Source of the DNA: Archivesica marissinica | Taxonomy: Eukaryota; Mollusca; Bivalvia; Venerida; Vesicomyidae | Direction: 5' to 3' | DNA: 64,000 bases | NCBI GenBank assembly: GCA_014843695.1 | Contig: CM026402.1 | Span: 17,205,545-17,269,544 of the forward strand | Shown here: positions 43,601-53,225 of the stretch, in pieces | How the letters are laid out: every line of letters starts with the position of its first letter | Numbering within the stretch: position 1 is the stretch's first letter | Translations under genes and position numbers: made by a program | The notes under the pieces: generated by a model | The model's input: the letters and a program-made list of their open reading frames with translations, nothing else | The model's database searches: none | Told to the model about the DNA's origin: nothing

Positions 43601-44220
43601 TGAAAGGTTGGAAGGTTGATGTCGTCATAAGAGATGTTCGGATTTAACCATGTTTCAGTGAATGCAATGACATCGAAAATACCGTACTCAGTTCCAAGAA
43701 CATCAATCTTGTTCACGAGGCTTTGTACGTTATAGTGTAAGAATGAAAGGCATCTGGTGCTAGTTATTAGTTCTGATAGTGTGTTAGACATGGTGGAACT
43801 GATAGATGATGAACTGGTAGAACTCGTAGATGATGGGCCCGGGTTCGGATGAACATCACCAGCCTGAACTATTAAGAGGCAGAGCCATGTTATAGACAAT
43901 GAACTTGTAAACACCCAAAATACATATCTAACGAAGCAAAGATTTTGCTTGAATTTGAGCCCTTGAAGCATGTGTTTATGAGGGTATACAATGTTGTGTT
44001 TTAATTGTGACCTTATCTGATTGGTCAGAGAATACGCATATAACGAGTTGGAAGCGATGACAAATATTAATGTGGCGTGTAGAAATAATGAGAATTTCCA
44101 TGGGCTTGTATAGGTTAGCACGACCGTGGGGAAGGAAGTGTTACTCATTATGTTACTGCTGACAAGGACAACAAAAACAATTTGACCACAGTCATGCATA
44201 CGCACACTGAAATGTCGCAT
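40609..44220 (-). CDS. LINE ORF2: 2A-like leader, APE endonuclease, reverse transcriptase
   Basis: 1203 residues, uninterrupted. Residues 1-118 are rich in hydrophobic segments (about 13-20, 43-62, 96-118). GDVHPNPGP at 121-129 matches the 2A ribosome-skipping motif except that His replaces the usual Glu. A Ser/Thr-rich linker follows. The endonuclease (about 156-375) shows HYNVQSL, AFTETWL, YRPP, TGDFN, SILDLFL and a terminal H in NQRFHCP, i.e. the catalytic N, E, D/N, D and H set that nicks target DNA. The reverse transcriptase (about 600-870) has SGPDGVSNRIL, NYRPISLL, VFFDISKAFDKVWH, NAGVPQGSILGPLL and the catalytic FADD (820-823). A C-terminal knuckle CQCG...H..FFEC follows. The start is the first ATG of the open frame; a later Met (residue 144) would drop the 2A leader. 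Confidence 0.95.
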   Translation of the reverse strand: MRHFSVRMHDCGQIVFVVLVSSNIMSNTSFPTVVLTYTSPWKFSLFLHATLIFVIASNSLYAYSLTNQIRSQLKHNIVYPHKHMLQGLKFKQNLCFVRYVFWVFTSSLSITWLCLLIVQAGDVHPNPGPSSTSSTSSSSISSTMSNTLSELITSTRCLSFLHYNVQSLVNKIDVLGTEYGIFDVIAFTETWLNPNISYDDINLPTFHIPERKDRSENGYGGVIVYLKESLHYKRRFDLEPINLECIWIELMPSHSKHILFAVFYRPPNAAANLTNLIEDSLSLAIDSGISDIIVTGDFNFNETNLYMSRKLHSICQQFSLEQLISEPTHFTETSSSILDLFLVTCSHKVITSGVGEPILDQNQRFHCPIFALFTFSKPHVKSFKRLVWLYERGDYTSLRRKISETNWDLFKNDDINTYTSSFTNKLLELSKECIPTRNTTVKPKDALWISTQIKKQILKRKKYYQKAKRTQNPIHWNKFRTIRNEIVSLIRSAKLNHYLKLADSLNSATTTPKDWWKLIKAFISPSNKQVIPPLIDPATHALVLDSKSKSDLLNDFFCSQSSLINHNNDLPANNYQEHINKLDSISITLQDVDDALRSLKINKASGPDGVSNRILRETAPVIKFPLCSLFNHSLQLSKVPHSWKDANVCAIFKKGDPSLPNNYRPISLLCCIEKVFERIIFKYLFNFLSDTNFLSSLQSGFRPGDSSSNQLIYLYNTFCKALDDGLEVRTVFFDISKAFDKVWHKGLLFKLKNAGLDGCLFTWFSDYLSNRRQSVILPGTQSNWSAVNAGVPQGSILGPLLFLVFINDIVDDMGSQVHLFADDTSLHIIVDHPISAAETLQSDIEKISNWADKWLVTFNPSKSETMTISRKTHKHVHPPLLMHDQPITLVNCHKHLGVHLSDDCSWHSHINSIKERAWKRIHIMRKLKFQLDRRSLEVIYVSFIRPLIEYADVVYINCTHYEKSELDKIQHEASRIVSGATKLVSLNELHREVPWESLERRRHNHKLIMLYKMKNGLTPDYLSSLVPPTVGETSRYNLRNVDDIQTIRARTSLYNNAFLPSALRDWNKLSNVLQNSPSLSSFKSQLKSDVTKCPNYFYLGDRKWQVYHARLRTNCSSLNQHLFTKNISPSPLCQCGLPESNHHFFFECVYYNDIRVRLLATTSKYCTITLYTLLHGDRNLSDDLNAHIFEAVQNYIRESRRFS

Positions 44221-44480
44221 GCACAGCCTCTGCCATATAAACTGGTCCGAATAATAATGTTCCGATTCATCAACAGGAGAGTGTTAGATAGATACTGTAA
44301 CTGTACAGGATTGAAAAAGAGTAAATAAAGGAAGAGAATAACATCCATACTGCAATCTAGTAAGAGTAGAATATTATAACAAGGGAAATATGACATAAAC
44401 TGACGAATTAGTTACATGTTATTACTATATGGGTCTGTGAAAATTGAGAGCGATTATAATTACTGAAATGTTAGCTCAAT

Positions 44481-44564
44481 GTCTAATGGTATGTCTGCAA
44501 TACACGCTCCACTGTTATGACGGTCATAATAGTGGAACGTGCACTGCAGACATACCATTTAGAC
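44481..44564. other. Near-perfect 40-bp hairpin upstream of LINE ORF2
   Basis: Arms GTCTAATGGTATGTCTGCAA... and its complement ...CTGCAGACATACCATTTAGAC pair over about 41 bases with five mismatches or bulges and almost no loop (TATGACGGTCATA centre). It lies 260 bases upstream of the ORF2 start on the LINE sense strand. Either a structured RNA element or a nested foldback insertion. Confidence 0.8.
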
Positions 44565-45127
44565 GTATTTGCATGACCACCCGGTACCAATATGGTACCT
44601 ACCCAATCTAATATTCTGAAACTGATGTGTACCATAGAGGAATACTGGTACCTTAAAAATACTGATATGCATTTTCAACTAAGACATATTTTCCAAGATC
44701 ACTGTGGCATTACCAAATTAAAAATGTGATTAATAGGCGGCATGAGATACCAACATACAATATTACCTAATATTCCAACCATATATGCTCTTGATTATGA
44801 AAATAAAATTAAGTGTACAAGATAAGTTGTCGGTAACTTGCTGCTTTCAAATTATGAAATTGGCTGGTATGCCAGTAAGTCCAGCATGTATGTGTATGCT
44901 ATACATAAACTGATGTTGCCAAGTTTAAGTGCATGGGAGGTAATTCGATCAAGTTTCCATTAAAATATATATATTGACAGAGAAAATGAACAGACAATGA
45001 ACATACTGTGCGTCACATATAGAAAGGCAGGTACATTTTGTGATGAAAAACTGATCTCAACAAGACCACAATTGGTTAGGAATTAACTACAACATACTGC
45101 ATATGGTATTGGTAGATAAACATTCGC

Positions 45128-45150
45128 ATGTATGTATGTATGTATGTATG

Positions 45151-45222
<72 letters not shown>
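45128..45222. repeat. Compound microsatellite (TATG)n(TA)n(CA)n(TA)n
   Basis: Lies within the inter-ORF region of the LINE, 5' to 3': ATGT tetranucleotides, TATATATA, about 21 CA units, TATATATATA. Confidence 0.95.
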
Positions 45223-45609
45223 CTTAAAATGTCATTTGCCAAGGTATTGTCTAATTAACTAAAGTACAGTACATCTACATGGTGTATATACCATATAATT
45301 ATGGATCAAGATAACGCATACACTCGTCATATTTTAGGTAGCAGGATTTCTGCAACAAGACTAGAATTATAAATATATATATATAAGATTCAGAACATTT
45401 TCCTGGCTGGTCAACGAAAGTATGCGTATATATACACAACAATTTAAAGAAGTATTAATAAACCCGATATCTCAGGTATTCAATGTGTGCTATAATTAGA
45501 AAACGGTCAGTCAGTTTTGCACAGGTGAGATGCTATAAATAGCAGCATGTAGATTTGCTTCATTGAAAGTTAGTAGGTAGTATACATCTCAACAAAAGTT
45601 ACAGGACAG

Positions 45610-46353
45610 TCATCGTTTAATCGGTTGTGAACATTTGGCTGACAAAAGTTCGTTCTCACAAGTTATCCGATGTATGTTTTGACTGGCGTCCTTTACCATG
45701 ATTGTGCCGTCGTAGGTCCAAGCACCATTCAGGAAGCGATCCTTAACGAGCTGTCTGGCCCTGTAGAATAGGGATGAGCGCATCCGGGTTAGATCTTCGT
45801 TGAGGAATACACCGGGATATCCACATGCCTTCAGCCCGACCCTGGCTCGGTAAAGAGCGTTTCTTGCCCGGTATGATGTGAATTTCACAATAATGTCCCT
45901 TGTTTTGCCAGGCTGTTGTTTTCCGATGCGATGTGATCTGTCAATATCTGAAGTGTCGACTTTTACCTCAAGGGCTCTTGAGATTTTCCTGACTTTTTCA
46001 TCTGTAGGTTCGTGATTGTGATGTGTGATATTGTTATGTGAGTTTGGTTCTTGTTCGATAGTTGTTTCTGGAATACCGCTAATACGAAGGCAGTTTCTTC
46101 GACTGTATTGCTCTGCAGTATCTACATCATGTTCCAGTTTGTCAACGCGTGTGCGAAGTTCTTCATTTTCCTTCTCTAACTTTTGTATTTTTTGTTGAAG
46201 TCCTGTAAGAACTCCATCAACAATGGCTTGAACAGTGGCATCAATGTTCGCAGCAGGTCTATGACTAAGCATCTCAGAACGAAATGTTTCATGTAATGCA
46301 CTGGCAATTGCCTTAATGTCTTCACTAGAGAGAACAATCTGGGAGTCTGCCAT
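45610..46353 (-). CDS. LINE ORF1 nucleic-acid-binding protein
   Basis: 247 residues from MADSQIVLSS. It has a heptad-like coiled coil at about 45-85 (LQQKIQKLEKENEELRTRVD, KLEHDVDTAEQ), which in L1-type ORF1 proteins mediates trimerisation. Then comes YSRRNCLRISGIPE, the usual entry to an RRM-like domain, and IDRSHRIGKQ followed by TRDIIVKFTSYRARNALYRA, matching the ORF1p core and C-terminal RNA-binding region. Its role would be RNA chaperoning and packaging of the element's own transcript. Length is somewhat short but complete for this type. It is the first gene of the LINE that also carries ORF2. Confidence 0.9.
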   Translation of the reverse strand: MADSQIVLSSEDIKAIASALHETFRSEMLSHRPAANIDATVQAIVDGVLTGLQQKIQKLEKENEELRTRVDKLEHDVDTAEQYSRRNCLRISGIPETTIEQEPNSHNNITHHNHEPTDEKVRKISRALEVKVDTSDIDRSHRIGKQQPGKTRDIIVKFTSYRARNALYRARVGLKACGYPGVFLNEDLTRMRSSLFYRARQLVKDRFLNGAWTYDGTIMVKDASQNIHRITCENELLSAKCSQPIKR

Positions 46354-46773
46354 TTTTATTTTTTAAGATCTGTATAATCCAGTGGTGATGACAACTCTCT
46401 TTTTTTGCTATCAGTTACAGGCGTTGAACATACTGGAATCTGGTCATCATTCATAATGCGTATGTGTATTGTTCAAAAGTTAATAATAGTTACAATTTTT
46501 TTGCGCGCAGTGTATGTTGTTGAAAATTCGAGCAGGGGTGGTCTAAATATAGATTTTCATTTCACAGGTGACAGCGGTATAAAGGTATAAAGTTCAAATT
46601 CACATTTCAGATTTGTTTTATCAACATAGTGTCAATTATATATGTGTGCCAGTTATTTACATAATCTGTGAACACCATATCAACCCTTACGTCTGTTTAG
46701 ATCATATTTCAGAAATGTCCTCTTGTTTACATTTTTTTCACGTCTGCCATAACGGAAGCGGAAGTCGTAATCC

Positions 46774-46862
46774 TTGTTGACGCGTTACCACCTAACCTCA
46801 AATCATAAAGAAACACTTGTTGTTGACGCGTTACCACCTAATCTCAAATCCTAAAGAAACAC
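46774..46862. repeat. 46-bp satellite, right remnant
   Basis: Nearly two further units in register with the left part, starting in the LINE target duplication (46774-46787) and ending at AAAGAAACAC. Shows the satellite was contiguous before the LINE landed. Confidence 0.95.
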
Positions 46863-46945
46863 AACAAAAATGGTAACAGCCCGTTTAGAAATTGTGACTT
46901 TGTTATAACAACAACCTGTGTTGAGAAACATATTTAAGTTGTGTT

Positions 46946-47822
46946 GATTATATGAAACATCGAACTGCATTATCTAGATTTCGATGTTCAGCCCATAAAT
47001 TGGCAATAGAAGAAGGAAGATTTCGAAACATTGAAAGAAATTCAAGAGTGTGCTCAAAATATAATATGCATCAAGTAGAATCAGAATATCATTTCTTATT
47101 AGTTTGTCCTTATTATAATGATATAAGAAATATATATTTACCTAGATATTATTGTTCATGGTCAACCATTAATAAGTTTAGAACACTCGTGAATTCAACA
47201 CGAAAAGGCAAACAAAAAGTCAATTTAGCTAAATATATTTATTTAGCAACTATTAAAAGAAACGATATACAGACGGATATGTAGTCCAGTGGTAACACGC
47301 TGGACTGGTAATCCAGGGATCGCAGGTTCGATCCCCCGTCTGACCCTAATAAAATTAACAGTCTTTCAGATGGGACGTTAAACCGAGGTCTCGTGTCGGT
47401 GCTTTACACCGTGCACGTAAAAGAACCAGAGGAGATCTGGAATGGGTCTCTGTCTGTATCATGCACTATCCTCCAAAATCTAAAATAACTAATCTCTTCA
47501 GGAGGCGTCGCTCATATGGGCAACCGGTAGCGACGATAAATAAACGTAAACTAAAAAAAAAAAAGAAAAAAAAAGAAACGATATTAATTAACTAAATGAA
47601 TGTTACTACTTGTAAAATATTGATGTGTGAGACACTGAATACCAACTATATTGTTAAACAAACAATATATTTCGTAAATGTTAATTCTATGCTTACTCAA
47701 ACCTTATATAATATCATGCTTTTCTGTAACTTTGTATGTAACCGCCAAACATGTTTCTTGGTGATGGACATGTACATGTTTATGCCAATAATAACTTTGA
47801 CTTGACTTGACTTGTTATCTGA
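46946..47822 (+). pseudogene. LINE ORF2 C-terminus and 3' end, split by a SINE
   Basis: The frame from 46952 reads HRTALSRFRCSAHKLAIEEG, then RNSRVCSKYNMHQVESEYHF and LLVCPYYNDIR, a C-terminal region with C...H..LLVC knuckle. It is related to HRAAFSKFRCG...C-LC...H-ILEC in the LINE at 55098-56285. The coding part is interrupted at 47268 by a family B SINE (to 47584 including duplication) and continues with a 3' UTR, GTAACCGCCAAACATGTTTC, ending in (TTGAC)n at about 47820. Everything upstream of the C-terminus is missing, so the copy was 5'-truncated. One early knuckle position reads CSKY rather than C-x2-C. Confidence 0.8.
47269..47570 (+). mobile_element. SINE family B, full length, nested in a LINE relic
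   Basis: Complete head (TGTAGTCCAGTGGTAACACG, GGTTCGATCCCCC), body, and an A-rich tail (A12-G-A9). Flanked by a perfect 14-bp duplication AAAAGAAACGATAT at 47255-47268 and 47571-47584. The A-rich tail is unusual for this family here, whose other copies end CGTAAAACACAC. Confidence 0.95.
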
Positions 47823-48269
47823 CACAAAACCTTGGTCCAAGTATAGACAGGTTTCACTGTAGTCGTACCTTAATATACCGATGGTTTTAACATACCGACG
47901 TACAGACATATGTTCAGATCGAGGTCAAATAAACACCACCTGGATCAGTGTTGACCTAGAAGAATAAACGTCTGATCATGAACATGAAACAGTCAACGTC
48001 AATAGTAAGCATACCACTTATGAAAGACGCTTATTCGAGGCGATTATCAAGTTACATGTAACATTACCGCACCCCTTTTATATATTTATCTGAAAACAGT
48101 CTGCAAAGTTCGTTATATAATTATATTAATGTTCATTCCAAATTTGTCAAATGGCAAATATGGGAATTAAATAATATCCGAGATAAACTTTTTCTACTGA
48201 AATCCAAATTTAATATTGTTTGTTAAAAACTAGTTGATATTCATATCTTTGGAATTTTTTTCCTGTAAT
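47823..48269. other. Spacer, nothing recognised
   Basis: AT-rich, no supported feature. Confidence 0.35.
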
Positions 48270-48480
48270 ATAGTCCGTGGTCCAATGGTAGAGCGTTGGA
48301 TTTGGAATCAAACGGTCCGGGTTCGATACTCAGTCAGGCCACGTATGTAGTGTCATTGAGCAAGGCACCTCACACACATTGCTTAGTACTGGTTAACCGC
48401 TATGGTCGGCTAAGCATGCCCAGGAAAACATGTCTAGGTCCCCGGGTTTGACATTAATGGTACATACATACATATACATG
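48270..48480 (+). mobile_element. SINE family C
   Basis: AGTCCGTGGTCCAATGGTAG, AGCGTTGGATTTGGAATC, CCGGGTTCGATACTCAGTCA, GTGTCATTGAGCAAGGCACC, tail GGTACATACATACATATACA. Confidence 0.9.
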
Positions 48481-49095
48481 TTGGGATAGTTCGCAATAAA
48501 GGATCTTCTTTCAAACAATCTTGAAAACACTGTTGAAGTACCCTCACTGTAAGTACCACATTGAACGACAAGGCTGATAAATAACTCTGTAAATATTGAA
48601 AACCACACGTTTGTCCGTAGATAGACGGGTCTGTCCTATCAGCCATCGCATGCCTTTCTATTCCATTAGAGTCCTGTGCGTATATTGTGTGGTGTAATAT
48701 GCGAGTTATTTGTGCTCTTGTTTGTTTTATAATTTATGAATTGTGCTAGCTTGGTGATTTGATATGATGTTGCTCTAGCTTAATGCTCATGTTTTGTGGA
48801 TATGCACACTAGTTGCATTGCCTGCATTACATGTTATTGCTGCTTCAGCTATTACTAGCAACATACAGATATTCCCTTGTGTTTAATTATCGTTTTGCCT
48901 CATCATATGACTTCACCACTTCTACTTTTACAAAGACACACAGAAGAAATACAATTGGGAATCGACTGTGTTTATCATAATCCTTTCCGCCATATCACAC
49001 ATCTGGCAGTTACCGGAAGTACGTAGTAACCGGAACACATGGTCAAACAGTTTCATTCAAAACTATCAGATAACAGACGGACATTTTACAAACCC
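48481..49095. other. Spacer, nothing recognised
   Basis: No supported exon or element. Confidence 0.35.
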
Positions 49096-49159
49096 GGTAT
49101 AGTGGTGAGTATCCCCGCCTGTCACGCGGGAGACCGGGGTTCAATTCCCCGACGGGGAG
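49096..49159 (+). pseudogene. tRNA-Asp(GTC)-like sequence with degenerate 5' acceptor arm
   Basis: From GGTATAGTGGTGAGTA (A box) through the anticodon arm CCCGCCTGTCACGCGGG (GTC anticodon) and T arm CCGGGGTTCAATTCCCCG to the 3' acceptor strand ACGGGGAG, this matches eukaryotic tRNA-Asp. The bases in front (ACAAACC) cannot pair with CGGGGA, so the acceptor stem is lost: either a pseudogene or an insertion that kept only part of the tRNA. Confidence 0.75.
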
Positions 49160-50068
49160 CCATTTGTTACCGGGTCTTCATGGAATTAATAAATACACCA
49201 AACCCATATCCGAGGTTCGTAGTTTATATCAATACATAAAAAGAGGACCAGTAATAACAATAACAACTAATAGAAACACATATATGGAATATATACACTA
49301 ATCCACCCGGAAAATATCACAGCCGCTATCACATATTTCATTTCATATTATAAATACATTAGCTTAGTACTAAATGGTTTCTTACCAGAATCGACTGTAT
49401 ACTAGTCTTATGCATATTTATTTATTTGATCAGAGGTAGATCTAAATAGATATATATATATATATATACTAATTCATTCTGACATTGTTTTGCAACAATG
49501 TCGAAGTATACAGCTTGACTTCTGTTTTTGCAGTGTGCGGATTATTAGAAAGGGCGGAAAAACGGGTTTAGTTGGGGTTAATAGTGGATTAGTGATTTGA
49601 CCTCTCATACGTCATTCTCCCGTACTATCACTCAGCCATAATTACATGACGTTACACCGCAGTAGATAACACAATAGACTGGACACACATGGGTAACTGA
49701 CTAACTGTCATAGAAGAGGAAGGAACAGCTACCGTACATATACAGATAAGAGAGCATTGCTTGCAATACAATAATACTACACACTATAACTTATCTATAT
49801 AACATATAAATAAGGCATGGGCTACATACATACATAAATATTACCTCTCTACGCCATCAAAAGGTTTTTAGAATTGCTAAAATCAACTGATAAGAATGTG
49901 TTATGAAACTTGTCCAAAGAAAGAAACTTTATCGTTAAAAAACACATTGCTGAATAAACAAATGCTTCTTTAGTATAATTATTATATCTTCATCATCTTT
50001 AACGTAATTTGCAATCAGTAATATACTGATAGAAACTTTATTGTTAAACTGATTGAAATTATATGTTA
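49160..50068. other. Spacer with microsatellites
   Basis: An (AT)n run at about 49450-49470. Otherwise AT-rich without recognised features. Confidence 0.4.
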
Positions 50069-50070
50069 TT

Positions 50071-50102
<32 letters not shown>
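50069..50102 (-). repeat. 33-base poly-T (poly-A on the minus strand)
   Basis: Uninterrupted T run followed by GGAGCCACGTTTAAGGTCCG. On the minus strand the order is a short unique sequence then poly-A, as left by a retroposed transcript or a LINE/SINE with a poly-A tail. The source transcript was not identified. Confidence 0.6.
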
Positions 50103-50584
50103 GAGCCACGTTTAAGGTCCGTTTATTTGCCTCGTCGTAGGTAGCAAGCGGGTCGAGGCCATCCCACTTGTACCTTACAAAGAACATAGTAATGAAATTT
50201 GTACAAAACAGTTACATTTACATATGTATACAATACATTACATAATTCAATATATAAGAATGTTATGTTTAGACAAAGCATGTGAAAAAGAAGAGAAAAA
50301 TTAACACAAAAAATAGAAAAATAATAGTCTTGTCTAAATATCGCAAGAGAGAAAAAAAAAAAGAGAGATCTACTTCGGCTTGTTATATATATTGAATAAA
50401 ATTATTGTTAACTATTATGATATAAAATATCTAATGACCATTAATTGTGTTAATAGTATGCCTTTCGCTGATATACTATGTACAAGTCTTGTTAATAAAC
50501 AACTGTTGTGTTCTGTTATTTGTAAATTTGATCCGACGTTTAATAAATCGTCATGTTTCTTGTATATATATATATTTTTTATTT
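50103..50584. other. Unassigned sequence next to poly-T tract
   Basis: Possibly the body of the retroposed sequence ending at 50069. The minus strand contains no recognisable protein. Confidence 0.3.
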
Positions 50585-50831
50585 ATTTAAGATTATTTAA
50601 CATCGCTACCGGTTTCCCATTTGAGCGACGGGCAGTTTACCTAACAACACCTCTCCTGGGCAGGCTCCAGCAGTTAACCAGTACTTGGTGCACCAACCTC
50701 CGTAAGAAACTGCCAACTGTTTCATATAAATGAGACACGGTCTGAGCGGGGCTCGAACCCGTGACCATCAGAGATGATAGGTTACAGTGGCATACAAGTC
50801 AGCGACCTTAACCACTCGACCACGGAGGCGG
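50585..50831 (-). mobile_element. SINE family E
   Basis: Full-length reverse copy: complement of CGCCTCCGTGGTCGAGTGGT (A box), GGGTTCGAGCCCCGCTCAG (B box), body GCACCAAGTACTGGTTAAC and tail ATGTTAAATAATC. Confidence 0.92.
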
Positions 50832-51830
50832 TTTCTTGTATAATGCTATGATGAACCTTTTAGTCGCATTTAAGCATGAGCCATGAGATAGCTTGCAGCA
50901 GTAGAGTGGGATACCGGGATATTCGTGTTGTCGACCCTACAGCAATGGGCATACGCTCCAGCACGAGGGCTGACGTACAGTGAGTATGTGACTGATGCAA
51001 CCTCCTCAGAAGTGTCTCCTGGAAGGAAACCAACATTATTCAAATAATTACCAACACCAGTCATCTACATTCGCGCTATGATACATTGACATCCTTCAAG
51101 CACGAACAATCTACAGTGCAAAGTACCTACTACTCTACGTAGACTACTCGCCCACTGGAGGTAACAATAAAGACACCTCCAAGACATGGATGATATTTGT
51201 GCTAACCTTTATTTGTGTAAGATAGGATTTCATTTCATCGAGTGATCACTTCGTGACACAACAGCACAACAACTTCTGTTAGTGTGAACGTCCGTAATAA
51301 GATATAGTTACGGTATAATATTCCGTTTGTTTCTGTTTCTTGTCAAAATAAAAAAATACAACATAAAATTCATTAGAATATATTACTTTAAAATCAACTA
51401 TTCATGATTCTCAGAAAATAGCTAATATACAAAAGTACACCGAACCGCGCATGAATACAAAACGCAACGATACATGTTTGCTATATTGTTAAAATGTTAG
51501 AGGGCCTTACGGAAGATTATTTTCGATCTAATTAGGTCACCCTCTATAAATAAATAAATTAGGAAGAGGCAGGTTCCTTTCTCCTCAATCATACATGTAT
51601 ATACATAATTATTATGAATATTAGACGATGTTTATTCAGAAATATATATATTGTTTATACTAAATAAATAAATATATCTCTATATAACAATCAGAGATTC
51701 TGTCAGGTAGGCCTTATTTCGGTGAGTATATATATGATCAGTATTTCGCTGTCCCGCTTCCCAAATATAAATATGTGTGTATTTGTATTATAAATATTAT
51801 TATATTGAAACACAGTATATGTTATAGTTC
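50832..51830. other. Spacer, no supported gene
   Basis: The minus-strand frame at 50870-51064 (64 codons) has no domain feature. The second half is AT-rich with TATATATA runs. Confidence 0.35.
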
Positions 51831-52068
51831 TGCGTTTGACGATTAACGTCTCACCAACAGCTTAGGTCAGATGGCGACCTTTCAGATAGTAATGGCGGAG
51901 AAAGAATCAGGGTGGCCCTCGGAGAAGTATTTCAAGCATTGGTGGGTACCCAGGTAGAACCACCAACTTAACGCAAAACAACTTGATAGCTTCATCACTT
52001 TAAATAAGTCGACATTCACAGCGGTGAGCTTAAGTTAACGACCGTAACCACTCGGCCACGTAGACACC
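51831..52068 (-). mobile_element. SINE family F (tRNA-Ser/Leu-like head)
   Basis: The complement reads GTGTCTACGTGGCCGAGTGG, TTACGGTCGTTAACTTAAGC (D and anticodon-like arms), then a unique body ending GTTGGTGAGACGTTAATCGT. About 238 bp. Only this copy is in the window; the B box is weak. Confidence 0.6.
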
Positions 52069-52135
52069 TGTTCGCTGTATAGTAAATGTACATAAACATT
52101 CATATATATGTATGAGACATACATATTATATTGTT

Positions 52136-52372
52136 ATTGTAGAAATCATGATAGCGAAGTGGAAGTGCGTTCACTTCAGGGGCGAAAGGTCCGGAGTTCG
52201 AGCCCCGCTGGAGCCGTTACGATTGTTCCCTTAGGCAAGGCATTTCATTTCCAAGTTGTCTCTTCTCTCTCCTTCGTGGCGATGGATTCCATCAGGAATG
52301 AGGTCTCGAGAGTGATTAATATATGTGGGAAGAACTTATTTCGCAATCGAGCTAAAATAAATTTGTATAAAC
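52136..52372 (+). mobile_element. SINE family A, full length
   Basis: Head ATGATAGCGAAGTGGAAGTG (A box changed by C to A) and GGAGTTCGAGCCCCGCTGG. Tail AATAAATTTGTATAAAC. Flanked by 9-bp TATATTGTT at 52127-52135 and 52373-52381. Confidence 0.92.
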
Positions 52373-52381
52373 TATATTGTT

Positions 52382-52726
52382 CTTGCATCTCAACATTGTA
52401 TTAAAGCCAAATATGTTGCATACCTTGGAAGTTGCATCGAAGCTTCACCCATTAGCTAATCATTTATCCTGCACGAGAGCGCAAACATTCGCAGAAAATG
52501 TGGATGATGACTTGTTATTGGTTCAAAATCTGACATTTCATATTTCCACCAAACGTAGAAAAAGAGCATTTAAATGTCAAATATAAATCAAATATTTTAG
52601 CCAATGGCGACGTTGGCGAACGACAGCACAGGCCCTGCCTTTTAGTAATAATACATTACTTTTATCTTCTACTTAAGAAGTATAAATCACTTTACGGGTT
52701 ATAAATTTGCCACTGATTTGGGATTT
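52382..52726. other. Spacer, nothing recognised
   Basis: Short plus-strand frame (to 52586) without domain features. Confidence 0.35.
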
Positions 52727-52875
52727 GGCCCAGAGATTATAAAACGTTTCTTCAATCTCAAAACTCATTCTCAAGCGTCTGATTGGTTCAGCTTACAGCA
52801 ACACTCAGAGTCAACCAATCAGATCATTTAAGCTTGAGTTTGAGATCTGAGAAAAAGTTTTATAGCCTCGGGCCC
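52727..52875. mobile_element. Palindromic MITE family M2, copy 3
   Basis: GGCCCAGAGATTATAAAACG...CAATCTCAAAACTC against GAGTTTGAGATCTGAGAA...GTTTTATAGCCTCGGGCC: arms of about 50 bases around a CCAATCAG-containing centre. Confidence 0.8.
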
Positions 52876-53225
52876 AAGTCTTATGTATCTCGCTTACACT
52901 GCATTAGAGCTGTTATAAATTCCAAACACTCACGGATATTGTCTGCTATTTATACATTTATGGCATAAACGCATGCAAAGGAAATATCATATCGACAAAT
53001 TTATGCTACTGTTGCATGTCCTGTTATACTATTGGAACCCTTGATGCAGGGAAATATCTATACGCATATACGTCACTGTTGTGTGACATGAAACGAGTGC
53101 TAAGTAAAACATTTATCATGTTATGTCTTAGAACTAGTTATCCTTCAAGTTGGTTCAAAACGAAATACATTTAATTCTGTACCAGAGGGGGCTATTTGGC
53201 CTACTTCTGTTAATATGCAACTAAT
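52876..53225. other. Spacer, nothing recognised
   Basis: No supported feature. Confidence 0.35.

Larger units (their letters stand above)
40190..46773 (-). mobile_element. Full-length two-ORF APE-type LINE inserted in the 46-bp satellite
   Basis: 6584 bp, bounded on both sides by TTGTTGACGCGTTA (40176-40189 and 46774-46787). Removing the element plus one copy of this 14-mer restores an in-register satellite, so it is a target-site duplication. On the minus strand: 5' UTR (46773-46354), ORF1 (46353-45610), a 1.39 kb inter-ORF region, ORF2 (44220-40609) and a 3' UTR ending in AATAAACTATGTTTAAAC with no long poly-A. Domain order (coiled-coil ORF1; endonuclease, reverse transcriptase, cysteine knuckle in ORF2) is that of CR1/Jockey-type elements; the exact clade needs a phylogeny. 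No disabling mutation was seen in either ORF. Confidence 0.93.
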
